A stretch of DNA of 64,000 bases from Brevibacillus fortis. Lineage in GTDB: Bacteria > Bacillota > Bacilli > Brevibacillales > Brevibacillaceae. This document shows, in pieces, positions 50,127 through 58,299 of the stretch. The notes beneath the pieces were generated by a model. The model ran no database searches and was not told the origin of the DNA. It saw only the letters and a list, made by a program, of their open reading frames with translations. The stretch spans positions 124,001 to 188,000 of the forward strand of contig NZ_PXZM01000003.1 of the NCBI RefSeq assembly GCF_003013395.1, given 5' to 3'. Position 1 is the first letter of the stretch. The number at the start of each line of letters is the position of its first letter. A program made the translations under genes and the position numbers.

Positions 50127-51224
50127 CTACGCCAACAATCGAAGTCCTTCTTGCTCAATATTGATAGCAGCGTTTTGGTCACGATCATGTTGTACGCTAC
50201 AGTGCGGGCATATCCAACTGCGCAAGTTGAGACTTTTCACTTCTTTGTTGCGGTATCCACAGTTTGGAGTTGAGCAGAGCTGGCTTGAAGGAAATTGTTT
50301 TCCAACAATGGAGACATTTCTTCCATACCATTCTGCCTTATACTCCAGAATCGTACGAAACATCGACCACGAAGCATCTGCAATGGATTTGGCTAACTTG
50401 TGATTTTTGACCATATTTTCCACTTGCAAGTCCTCCAAACAGATCACTTGGCTTTCGTTGATCAGCTTGGTTGACAGCTTGTGTAGGAAATCGTTACGGG
50501 TTTTTGCAATTTTTTCGTGGAGTCGAGCTACTTTGATACGCGCCTTGTTCCGGTTGTTGCTGCCTTTTTGTCTACGAGATTGAATCCGTTGCCACTTCGC
50601 CAGTTGTTTTTCATACTTGCGATAGTATTTGGGATTTGCCACCTTCTCACCAGTAGAGAGAATGGCGAAATCCTTGATCCCAAGGTCAATCCCAACTGTT
50701 TGTTCTACTTTTGGGAGTAATTTACTCTCTGTTTCACACAATACGGACACAAAGTATTTACCTGAAGGATTACATCTAATCGTAGCCGATAGGATTCGCC
50801 CTTCAACTTCTCTGGATTTAGCAAACGATACCAATCCCAGCTTAGGAAGTTTGATGCGATTCCCTTCTATTTTGATGTTCATCTTGTATGTATAGGATTG
50901 CTTTGGGTTCTTCTTGCTCTTGAATTTGGGATAGCCTTTTTTCTCTTTGAAAAACTTTTTGTAGGAGGAGTCCAAATCTTTTAAGGTTGATTGCTGGGCA
51001 GTGGAGTCCACTTCTTTCAACCATTCGATTTCTTTTTTTAGTTGCGTGAGCAAAGCAGAACAGTCGTTGTAATTCAGCGTTTTGTTTTCTTGTTCGTAAG
51101 CATCTTTTCGTTTCGCAAGAAAGTGATTGAATACAAAGCGAGCACATCCAATTGTCTTGTTGATGAGTGTTGCTTGTTCTTTGTTTGGATACAAACGGAA
51201 TTTGTAGGCTCTATGCAAGTTCAA
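50127..51224 (-). CDS. tnpB: TnpB RNA-guided nuclease (IS605 OrfB)
   Basis: 365 residues, start [21 protein letters not shown]. The RuvC-like catalytic residues are intact: Asp180 in [11 protein letters not shown], Glu264 in [10 protein letters not shown], and Asp349 in [12 protein letters not shown] zinc ribbon Cys317/Cys322...Cys339/Cys342 is complete. TnpB proteins use an omega RNA to cleave DNA next to a target-adjacent motif that helps the element persist. The start overlaps the tnpA stop by 4 bases (ATGA). It is intact and likely active. Confidence 0.95.
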   Translation of the reverse strand: MNLHRAYKFRLYPNKEQATLINKTIGCARFVFNHFLAKRKDAYEQENKTLNYNDCSALLTQLKKEIEWLKEVDSTAQQSTLKDLDSSYKKFFKEKKGYPKFKSKKNPKQSYTYKMNIKIEGNRIKLPKLGLVSFAKSREVEGRILSATIRCNPSGKYFVSVLCETESKLLPKVEQTVGIDLGIKDFAILSTGEKVANPKYYRKYEKQLAKWQRIQSRRQKGSNNRNKARIKVARLHEKIAKTRNDFLHKLSTKLINESQVICLEDLQVENMVKNHKLAKSIADASWSMFRTILEYKAEWYGRNVSIVGKQFPSSQLCSTPNCGYRNKEVKSLNLRSWICPHCSVQHDRDQNAAINIEQEGLRLLA

Positions 51225-51634
51225 TCATTCCTTTCTTTTTGAGACTCCATGTATTTCTTAATCACATCGAGTTGCACCGTGCCAACCGTTGCAACAAAGT
51301 AGGAGTTTGTCCATAGCGAGGGAAGTCTGCTTTTGAGATGTCTAAATTCCATCCGCAACACTCTGGATGTATAGCCCTTCAAATGTTTTACGACTCGGTG
51401 GATTCCGAATTGCGGATCGTATTTGATGAGCAAATGAACATGATCAGGCATGATGTCCATTTCAACAACTTCCGCACGTAGTTCCACTGCCTTTTCAAGA
51501 AACAACTCTTTTAATCGAATGTCTACTGGCTCTTTCAAAACCTTTTTACGATACTTCGGACAAAAAACAACGTGATATTTACAGTCAAATACGACATTGT
51601 GGTTACTTTCCACTGATCTACTCAAAACCATCAC
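51221..51634 (-). CDS. tnpA: TnpA transposase (Y1 HUH, IS200 type)
   Basis: 137 residues. The HUH motif is His65-Val-His67 in MPDHVHLLI, and the nucleophile is Tyr128 in VIKKYMESQ. The core strand [15 protein letters not shown] is conserved. It excises and inserts the element as single-stranded DNA. No frameshift or stop interrupts it. The N-terminal start at 51634 (first of two ATGs) lies after AGGTGATGGTTTTG-type sequence, and the ribosome site is modest. Confidence 0.95.
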   Translation of the reverse strand: MMVLSRSVESNHNVVFDCKYHVVFCPKYRKKVLKEPVDIRLKELFLEKAVELRAEVVEMDIMPDHVHLLIKYDPQFGIHRVVKHLKGYTSRVLRMEFRHLKSRLPSLWTNSYFVATVGTVQLDVIKKYMESQKERND

Positions 51635-51831
51635 CTATGGTTAATTATACCATTTCGGTAGATAGAGAAGACATAGCTAACGGAGATCGACAAAAATAAA
51701 CTATTATTGTTTACTCTTAGCACCCCTACAGGGGATGCAGAGCAAAGTGCCTTATATCCCCATAGCTAAAGCAAGGGGTTTTACGGCACGAGTGATAATC
51801 TATCTTAGGGGATGGTGTCCTACTTTTCAAC

Positions 51832-51866
51832 AAAAAAACGCCACTGACACAAGCATGTCAGCGGCG
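51832..51866 (-). terminator. Terminator of the peptide-binding protein gene
   Basis: CGCC-CTGACA pairs with TGTCAG-GGCG around CAAGCA; the minus strand continues TTTTTTTGTTG. Confidence 0.8.
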
Positions 51867-51873
51867 CCTCGTA

Positions 51874-53451
51874 TTATTGAATCGTTACTTCGTCAATCTC
51901 GATATGGCCTGCAGGGCTAATCCATACACCCTGTACATTCTTTTGAATCGCCGCTAAGTTCTCGGAGAATCGGAATGGAATGAGCGGAGATTCGTTCATT
52001 TCGATTTGTTGTGCTTTTTCATAGAGTTGCTTCCGTTTTTCCGGGTCTGTTTCTCTACGTCCTTCATCGATCAGCTTGTCCACTTCCGGATTGTTGTAGA
52101 AGGAATGATTTCCTGGTGCGCCATGTGCTTTCGAGTGATACAGGTTCGCTTGGTTGTAATCGGCATCGCCTGTAGCATTCCCCCAGCCACTCATGAACAG
52201 GTCTGTCTCCCCTTTGGATGCTGCTTCGATATACGCCCCGAATTCCATGACATCCAGTTGCAAATCGATGCCGATCGGCTTCAGTTGCTGTTGCAGTACT
52301 TCCGCTACGCTAATCCGCGCCTTATTGTCATTCAAGGCAATTTTTGCTTTGAATCCGTTCGGATAACCCGCTTCTGCGAGCAATTGCTTCGCTTTCTCGA
52401 TGTCATACTGAATGTCTTCTACATTCGGGCTGTATCCAACCATTGACGGTGAAATCGAGGAGTTTGCAGGTGTTCCCACGCTGTTGTAAACACCTTCAAT
52501 AATGGTCTTCTTGTCGATAGCATGGGCAATGGCTTGGCGGACACGCACATCGTCAAATGGCTTTTTCTTCGTATTCAATCCGATGTGATCGACAGAGAAG
52601 CCAGGGTATCGTCCTAACTGCATCGACGGAGAATTTTGCACGCGATCGATGTCCGTCACAGGCAAGTTCTCCGCAACTTGTGCTTCACCAGTTTCAACCA
52701 TTGCCAGGCGAGTCGTGTCTTCCGGTACGGTTTTGAAGACGACTTTATCCAGATTCGGTGTACCGCCATAGTAGTTATCGTTTCTCACGAGAACAACTTC
52801 TTGGCCAGGCGTCCATTTTTCGAATTTGTACGGGCCCGTACCAGTTGGATTCTTGCTCAAATCTTTTCCATATTGCTCAATGGCTTTCGGGCTGATGATG
52901 CTTCCCTCTGCGCTCGCTAAAACGGACAAAAGTGGTGCGTACGGGTAATTCAGAAGAAACTGTACGGTGTACTCATCAACCACTTTCACTTCTTTGATTG
53001 CTTCAAACATGTTAATCCGGCTGGAGCCAACGGCAGGGTCCTGAACGCGAGCGATCGTTGCCTTTACCGCTTCCGCATTGAAAGGTGCGCCATCATGGAA
53101 CGTCACGCCTTGACGTAGCTTGAACTCCCACGTCAAGTCATCGAGCTGCTTCCACTCACTTGCTAGAGATGGGACATATTTGCTTTCTTTATCCATTCGG
53201 ACAAGCCCTTCGTATACTTTGTGATGAACGATGGCTGCCGAAGGGATTTGGGACAGGAAATGCGGGTCTAGGTTGTTCGCATCGGACAGACGAGCGATGA
53301 CGAGGGTTCCTCCTGTTTTGCCAGCCTCCGCAGTCCCCCCTGCTTGTCCACCACTAGTGGACGTATCCTGCCCCGACGAACATCCTGCCAAAGCCGCAGA
53401 TACCGCGATTGTCATGGCAATCAGCGTGTGATAAAAGCTCTTCTTTTTCAT
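51874..53451 (-). CDS. Peptide-type ABC transporter substrate-binding lipoprotein
   Basis: 525 residues: signal peptide with lipobox ALAGC, a Gly/Ser/Thr linker, then the cluster-5 (DppA/GsiB-type) fold with LDPHFLSQ, VYEGLVRMD, FKLRQGVTFHDGAPFNAEAV, GTGPYKFEKW and DVRVRQAIAHAIDKKTI. It binds a peptide, glutathione or nickel-type ligand outside the membrane. No permease or ATPase genes adjoin it, so it is an orphan that feeds a transporter encoded elsewhere. Terminator follows. Confidence 0.92.
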   Translation of the reverse strand: MKKKSFYHTLIAMTIAVSAALAGCSSGQDTSTSGGQAGGTAEAGKTGGTLVIARLSDANNLDPHFLSQIPSAAIVHHKVYEGLVRMDKESKYVPSLASEWKQLDDLTWEFKLRQGVTFHDGAPFNAEAVKATIARVQDPAVGSSRINMFEAIKEVKVVDEYTVQFLLNYPYAPLLSVLASAEGSIISPKAIEQYGKDLSKNPTGTGPYKFEKWTPGQEVVLVRNDNYYGGTPNLDKVVFKTVPEDTTRLAMVETGEAQVAENLPVTDIDRVQNSPSMQLGRYPGFSVDHIGLNTKKKPFDDVRVRQAIAHAIDKKTIIEGVYNSVGTPANSSISPSMVGYSPNVEDIQYDIEKAKQLLAEAGYPNGFKAKIALNDNKARISVAEVLQQQLKPIGIDLQLDVMEFGAYIEAASKGETDLFMSGWGNATGDADYNQANLYHSKAHGAPGNHSFYNNPEVDKLIDEGRRETDPEKRKQLYEKAQQIEMNESPLIPFRFSENLAAIQKNVQGVWISPAGHIEIDEVTIQ

Positions 53452-53583
53452 CTGTGTTCCCCCATTCTTGGCAATGTTTTAGCATTCAAACATATTTTAT
53501 TTTAGATAATATTCAGTCATTATTTTTTCAGTTTGTTTACCTTTATTTTCAGTTTCTTTACAACTTTATATATAAACAAAAAA

Positions 53584-53612
53584 CTCTCTCCTGTAATAAG
53601 GAGAGAGCCATC
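53584..53612 (-). terminator. Terminator of the butanediol dehydrogenase gene
   Basis: CTCTCTCCT and AGGAGAGAG form a perfect 9-bp stem; the minus strand continues TTTTTTGTTT. Confidence 0.8.
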
Positions 53613-53627
53613 TATCCAACCGTTTCT

Positions 53628-54674
53628 TTATCCGTTGGTGTTTACCAAAATCTTCGCTTGGGTTTTATCTGTCAACAAAAGCTCAAAGCCTTCCTCGACA
53701 ATGTTCGCGAGATCGATTTTCTTCGTGATGACCTGCGCCACATCCATTTGTTTGGAAGCAATCAGGCGAATGACCTCCGGGTAGATGTGTCGATAAGCCA
53801 GGGTAGCCGCAACACTTGTTTCTTTCACCATCATTTGAAACAAGTCAATCTCTACTGGTTTGGCAAAGGCTGCGATCACCATGACCTGTCCGCCTTTTTT
53901 GGTGACAGAAAGCGCGTTGGTGAAAGTAGGCTGTGCACCTGCAGCTTCATAGGCAACATCAATACCGTCAGTAAGAGCCAAGATGGTTGAAACCGTGTCA
54001 ACCTCCGCAGCATTGACAATATGAGAAGCTCCGATTACTTTTGCCTTTTCCAATCGCTCCTGCGAAACATCAACGACGACGATCTCAGATGCACCTGCCG
54101 CTTTGGCAGCAAGAACGGTGAGTAGTCCAATAGGACCTGCTCCAAAAACAGCTACCTTATCTCCTACCTGTAGCTTACTCTCCCGTACAGCATGCAAAGC
54201 AACGGCAGCCGGTTCTACCAAGGCGCCTTCTTCCAAAGTGACATTCTCAGGTAGCTTGTGAACCATTTTCGGCTCAACAACCACATACTCAGCAAAGCCG
54301 CCATTCGCATGAAGACCAATAAATCCGACGGACAAGCATTGGTTATAATGTCCTTTTTTGCAATACTCACATTCGCCACAATAAACCAAAGGCTCAATGG
54401 CTACGCGATCTCCGGGTTGGATGCCCGTTACTCCTTCCCCGACTTCTGTTACAATCCCCGAGAATTCATGCCCCATCGTCATAGGTGCCTTTTGTCCGGT
54501 CAATGGGTGAACATGTTCTACCGGAATTCCCATACCATGATGGTAGGCATGCAGGTCGCTGCCGCAAATACCCGCCCATGCTGTTTGGATCATGACTTTT
54601 CCCGCTGAAATGACCGGCAGCGCTGCCTCTTCGACACGTACATCTTTTTTTCCATGCCATATGGCTGCTTTCAT
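53628..54674 (-). CDS. bdhA: Zinc-dependent 2,3-butanediol dehydrogenase
   Basis: 348 residues of the medium-chain dehydrogenase family. The catalytic zinc motif is GHEFSGIVTEVGEGV with Cys in GICGSDLHAY; the structural zinc cysteines are in CGECEYCKKGHYNQC. The NAD-binding motif is VFGAGPIGLLT. HHGMGIPVEHVHPLTGQKAPMTMGHE is a typical insertion of the (R,R)-butanediol dehydrogenases such as B. subtilis BdhA. It interconverts acetoin and 2,3-butanediol. Divergent from a LysR regulator. Whether the physiological substrate is butanediol was not proven. Confidence 0.9.
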   Translation of the reverse strand: MKAAIWHGKKDVRVEEAALPVISAGKVMIQTAWAGICGSDLHAYHHGMGIPVEHVHPLTGQKAPMTMGHEFSGIVTEVGEGVTGIQPGDRVAIEPLVYCGECEYCKKGHYNQCLSVGFIGLHANGGFAEYVVVEPKMVHKLPENVTLEEGALVEPAAVALHAVRESKLQVGDKVAVFGAGPIGLLTVLAAKAAGASEIVVVDVSQERLEKAKVIGASHIVNAAEVDTVSTILALTDGIDVAYEAAGAQPTFTNALSVTKKGGQVMVIAAFAKPVEIDLFQMMVKETSVAATLAYRHIYPEVIRLIASKQMDVAQVITKKIDLANIVEEGFELLLTDKTQAKILVNTNG

Positions 54675-54807
54675 CTATCATGCATCTCCTCGTTACATAG
54701 ACTATGAAACTGCTTGCATGGTATAGTGTACTCCTCTTTTTTCCTAAAATATATTAATATAAATTACAGTTAACTTTAAGAAAATTAATAGAAAAGAGAC
54801 ATGATAC

Positions 54808-55731
54808 ATGAATATCGATCAGCTCGTCTATGTCGTGGAAGTCGCGAAAACCAAATCGATTTCCATTGCATCGGAAAATTTGCTCGTCACGCAGTCTACC
54901 ATCAGTCAAGCCATTACACGCCTTGAGGATGAGCTCGGAATGAAGCTGTTTATACGCTCTCGGTTAGGAGCCATCCCTACACAGGAAGCTTCCTCGATTC
55001 TTGAGAAATGTCAGCACATCTTGGATACCGTTCAAGATATAAAAGAAGAGGCCACGTATCAAACGGAAGCATTGCGCGGTCATTTGAGACTCTCAGTCTT
55101 ACCAGGAGCGATGCCCCTGCTCGTGCAAGCCGTTTCCACCATGAAAGCTGTCTATCCTGACATCGAATTTGAACTTTCGGAAAAAGCTTCGATGGACATC
55201 GTCAAGGACATACGGAATCGACGAACGGATCTGGGCTTGATTGCCATGTATGAGGACGACGAGCGATACAAAAACAACGGCTTATTTTTTCAGCCCTTTT
55301 CGAAAGGTCGTCTTGTACTTGCCATGAGCAAGCATTCCCCACTCGCAGCGAAAAAGATCGTGACCATAGAAGAGCTTCGTGACCAGTCTTTTGTTTTATT
55401 AAATGACGAATTTATCGATCAATTTATCGACGAGCTTACTCACATGTTCGGCTCGACTTCCATCTTATTTCGAACCAATCATACAGACGCAATTCGCGTT
55501 GCATTGATTCGGCAAATGGCTATTTCAGTCGGACACGACTATTCCTTTTCTCTTAACTCGTACATGCGAAGTCCAATGAATGAAATCGTTACTGTTGAGC
55601 TCGATATGCCCCAGCGTCCCATTCTCTTTGGTTTTTTGCGTGCGGAAGTGAATCACGTCAATCGAATTGCAGAGCTGTTTGTTAATCGTTTTCAGTATGA
55701 AATGAGTAAAATGCCAAACGTACACTCGTAA
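54808..55731 (+). CDS. LysR-family regulator, divergent from bdhA
   Basis: 307 residues: N-terminal winged helix (ISIASENLLVTQSTISQAITRLEDELGMKLF, about 17-47), linker helix, and a periplasmic-binding-like effector domain (about 90-295) including RRTDLGLIAMYEDDE. The 133-base gap to bdhA contains AT-rich promoter sequence with TTAATATAAATTA-type elements but no clear T-N11-A site that I can select. Likely regulates bdhA; the effector is unknown. Terminator follows. Confidence 0.9.
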   Translation: MNIDQLVYVVEVAKTKSISIASENLLVTQSTISQAITRLEDELGMKLFIRSRLGAIPTQEASSILEKCQHILDTVQDIKEEATYQTEALRGHLRLSVLPGAMPLLVQAVSTMKAVYPDIEFELSEKASMDIVKDIRNRRTDLGLIAMYEDDERYKNNGLFFQPFSKGRLVLAMSKHSPLAAKKIVTIEELRDQSFVLLNDEFIDQFIDELTHMFGSTSILFRTNHTDAIRVALIRQMAISVGHDYSFSLNSYMRSPMNEIVTVELDMPQRPILFGFLRAEVNHVNRIAELFVNRFQYEMSKMPNVHS

Positions 55732-55741
55732 GACACAAAAA

Positions 55742-55775
55742 CCGCAGAAGACCTGTTTCTTCTGCGGCTTTTATC
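55742..55775 (+). terminator. Terminator of the LysR gene
   Basis: CCGCAGAAG and CTTCTGCGG form a perfect 9-bp stem, followed by CTTTTAT. Confidence 0.85.
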
Positions 55776-55896
55776 CGTTCGATAGGAGCGTGTTCCTTCT
55801 ATCTGACAAATTCACTTTTTAACAGACCATACAGGTATTCATCATAGTAACGGCCTTTCGTATAAATCATATTCCGAAGCTTGCTCTAGCTTTACT

Positions 55897-57837
55897 CTAT
55901 TTCTTCTGTGTGCTCACCAGCCAATCAGCTAGCTCCTCTGTTTGCGATAAGGTTGCAATTGGATCGAAATACCACGATTTATCTTTTTTCCAGATGTACA
56001 CGCGATTATTTTTCACAGCATCGAGTGTTCCCCAAATAGGGTCAGCCTGCAGATCGGACAAGGTTCGGTCTTCGGATGTCAGGATGATGTAATCGCCAGC
56101 AAAAGTAGGCAGAACCTCGCCCGATACTTCAACGGACTGTTGCTCCATAATCTCTTTGGCTACCCCTACAGGTGGCTTGTATCCTAGCGCTGAATAAACG
56201 GCTTGTCCACCTCTTCCAAAATTATCCCCAAACACGCCTGTGTTCTTACCCCAATCCTGCATGATAGAGAACGTAGCGTCTGCTGGCACTGCCTTTGCAA
56301 CCTTCTCTCGGGCACTAGCGATACGCTGATCGTACTCAGCCAACCAAGCTGTTGCCTCTTTTTCTTTCCCCAACAGTTTTCCGACAAAGGTGATCTCTTC
56401 ATGCACGTTCTTCAATTCACCAAAGGGAACGACTACCGTAGGCGCGATTTTTTTATACTGCTCATAGGCTGCTTCATTTCCCGTGACGATTAAGTCTGGT
56501 TGTAGCTCAAGCATTTTTTCCAGCGAGATGTTTTCGTACTCTCCGATATTCTCTACGCCAGCCAAAGCCTCTGCGAAGTACGGATTTTTTAGATTCAGCT
56601 CTGGAGTTCCAATTGGTTTTACATTCAAGGCAATGAAGCTTCCCAAATACAGATCGACGATAATTCGCTTCGGGTCTGCCGGGATCTCGATTTCCCCTTT
56701 TATGGTCGAGATTTTTCGGGTCAGGTTGTTGTTTTCAACTGTATCCGTTTGTTGAACTGCTTGCCCGACTCCCGTAGTGCTGGTTGTAGTTGAGCTCGTG
56801 GTACATGCACTCAATACGAGTGCAAAGCAAAACAATAAGGTAGCCACCATGGGCACTTTGCGACTGTACATGGATGAATCTTCCTCTCCATCATAACGAT
56901 AACGATTCTCATAATCATCATTACTATACCGTCGGGTACCCGTCATAACAATGGACAATCCACGCGATCTGTATGGACGATTTTCCGTATCCATCTCCCA
57001 TGCACCTCGCTGTCTGAAGTGTCCGGGTGAAGTTCCCGTCAGCTTTTTAAAGATTCGCGTGAAGTATAACCTGTCCGTATAACCTATTTTTTCAGCAATA
57101 TCTTGGATCGGTGCTTCTGTATGGAGTAATAGCTCTTTGGCCTTTTGAATTCTCACTTGGATCACGAAGTCGATTAAGCTGTTACCCGTCTGTTTTTTAA
57201 AGAGTCTGGATAAATTCTTGGCACTGTACCCAAAATGCTGCGCAAGTGAATCAAGCGTAAGTGGTTCTTGGTAGTGAGAATGTATATGGGAAATGACAAG
57301 CTCGACCACATCGGGCTTATCTGTATGGCCTGTTTGCACATGCAATTGTCGCAAGATCTGATAAACGAACAGCTGAAAAAGCGCCTTCACATGGAACTTT
57401 TGCAATTGGCTTGTGCATTGCCATTCCTCGTAAATCTGATGAACGAGGTCAAACATCTCCAATGGATTATCGGGCTTCAACTGATAGATTCGATGAAAAG
57501 CGCTTGCTTCTTCCCGTATAATGACACGATCATTTCGCCATGGCCAAGGAAACGACACGACAGCCTTATACAAGATGAGATAATAAGAGAATTCCTCCGC
57601 GGTCAAATGAATGTCCAAGCGAGTACCCTTGCCCGCATGCAAGACCGAAAACGGTTTGACGTCAACATTCATTCCGTCCAAATAAATCTGAGCACTCCCC
57701 TTCGTGCTGTAGATAAACCCACTCGTCGGCAACCGATACGAAGCCAGTTTTTCGCCTCCATGTTGATACTGCTTACGAATATCTATAATTTTGATTGTGG
57801 CATAATTCCAGTATAGAGCGAAGTCTTCTAGCCTCAT
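55897..57837 (-). CDS. AraC-type regulator in frame with a siderophore-binding lipoprotein
   Basis: An uninterrupted 646-codon frame. Residues 1-285 are an AraC regulator: a cupin-like sensor domain and two helix-turn-helix units (LTLDSLAQHFGYSAKNLSRLFKKQTG and APIQDIAEKIGYTDRLYFTRIFKKLTG). Residues about 285-322 are low-complexity sequence that covers a promoter and Fur box. From Met323 (ATG 56871, with a GAGG-type site) a complete lipoprotein begins: signal peptide, lipobox VLSAC, Ser/Thr linker and an FecB-type helical-backbone binding domain (IIVDLYLGSFIALNVKPIG, LQPDLIVTGNEA, VKNNRVYIWKK). Two genes normally separate are joined by loss of a stop. The lipoprotein can still be made from its own promoter as 55897-56871. 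The AraC start has GGAGG 9 bases upstream. Confidence 0.85.
   Translation of the reverse strand: MRLEDFALYWNYATIKIIDIRKQYQHGGEKLASYRLPTSGFIYSTKGSAQIYLDGMNVDVKPFSVLHAGKGTRLDIHLTAEEFSYYLILYKAVVSFPWPWRNDRVIIREEASAFHRIYQLKPDNPLEMFDLVHQIYEEWQCTSQLQKFHVKALFQLFVYQILRQLHVQTGHTDKPDVVELVISHIHSHYQEPLTLDSLAQHFGYSAKNLSRLFKKQTGNSLIDFVIQVRIQKAKELLLHTEAPIQDIAEKIGYTDRLYFTRIFKKLTGTSPGHFRQRGAWEMDTENRPYRSRGLSIVMTGTRRYSNDDYENRYRYDGEEDSSMYSRKVPMVATLLFCFALVLSACTTSSTTTSTTGVGQAVQQTDTVENNNLTRKISTIKGEIEIPADPKRIIVDLYLGSFIALNVKPIGTPELNLKNPYFAEALAGVENIGEYENISLEKMLELQPDLIVTGNEAAYEQYKKIAPTVVVPFGELKNVHEEITFVGKLLGKEKEATAWLAEYDQRIASAREKVAKAVPADATFSIMQDWGKNTGVFGDNFGRGGQAVYSALGYKPPVGVAKEIMEQQSVEVSGEVLPTFAGDYIILTSEDRTLSDLQADPIWGTLDAVKNNRVYIWKKDKSWYFDPIATLSQTEELADWLVSTQKK
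56898..56951 (-). promoter_or_regulatory. Promoter and Fur box inside the AraC-lipoprotein reading frame
   Basis: On the minus strand TTGTTA (56946-56951), 17-base spacer, TATAGT (56923-56928), predicted start near 56916. The Fur box GATAACGATTCTCATAATC (56898-56916, plus strand) matches 16 of 19 positions of the consensus and covers the start of transcription. The lipoprotein ATG is at 56871. Confidence 0.75.
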
Positions 57838-57941
57838 CCCATCTATCCTCCATTTCCTTCTGGTTGCCCATCCCTCACCTTTCTTCTATTTTATTGATAA
57901 TCATTCTCACAGTCAATTAACTCCTACAGCCCATAGAAAAA

Positions 57942-57972
57942 AGAGAGACTCTTCACGAATCTCTCTTCCTTT
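57942..57972 (-). terminator. Terminator of the SWIM/DUF4132 operon
   Basis: AGAGAGA (57942-57948) pairs with TCTCTCT (57960-57966); the minus strand continues TTTTTTCTATGG. Confidence 0.65.
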
Positions 57973-57984
57973 CCTGCACCCGAA

Positions 57985-58275
57985 TTACGAGGAACGAGTC
58001 AATGGCTTTTTCATCATATTGACGTACTGCACCACATACAAATATTGCTGCGTTAACGACTCCGCATCCGCTTTTACTTCCTGCAAATAACGATTGCCTT
58101 CCACGTGTAGATCTTCTATTAGAGAGCCGAGGAAGCTCATATCGTATTCTGTCGCGAGATTTTGCAGCTTTTTCAACTCCTGCAAATCTTGCTTGTCAAG
58201 TTTATGGATTCCTTTGAGTAACAAGCGTTCCTGCCATTCCGTCAGCTTTTCGGTAAAGGAATTTAACTCCTCCAT
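57985..58275 (-). CDS. Small helical hypothetical protein
   Basis: 96 residues, nearly all predicted helix with heptad-like spacing (LTEWQERLLLKGIHKLDKQDLQELKKLQNLA). No cysteine, no signal peptide, and no family recognised. ATG 58275 follows GGAGATAAGA, 24 bases after the SWIM gene stop, so it is the last gene of the SWIM/DUF4132/VWA operon. It may be an accessory subunit of that system, which is inference from position. Confidence 0.75.
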   Translation of the reverse strand: MEELNSFTEKLTEWQERLLLKGIHKLDKQDLQELKKLQNLATEYDMSFLGSLIEDLHVEGNRYLQEVKADAESLTQQYLYVVQYVNMMKKPLTRSS

Positions 58276-58299
58276 ATTCTTATCTCCACTCCCTCACCG

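Larger units (their letters stand above)
50028..51800 (-). mobile_element. IS200/IS605-family insertion sequence
   Basis: Encodes overlapping tnpA and tnpB on the minus strand. The right end (50028-50062) has a CCCC...GGGG hairpin, CCCCATGCCTAAAGACAGGGG, next to GTGTCAA, typical of this family. A related motif, CCCCATAGCTAAAGCAAGGGG, marks the left end at about 51755-51778. There are no terminal inverted repeats or target duplications, as expected for HUH transposition. The exact left boundary (about 51780-51800) cannot be fixed without an empty site. Confidence 0.8.

Noticed and set aside
50028..51800. CRISPR-like array near TnpB
   Set aside because: Only two related end motifs of the IS element are present; there is no regular repeat-spacer pattern here or elsewhere in the window.
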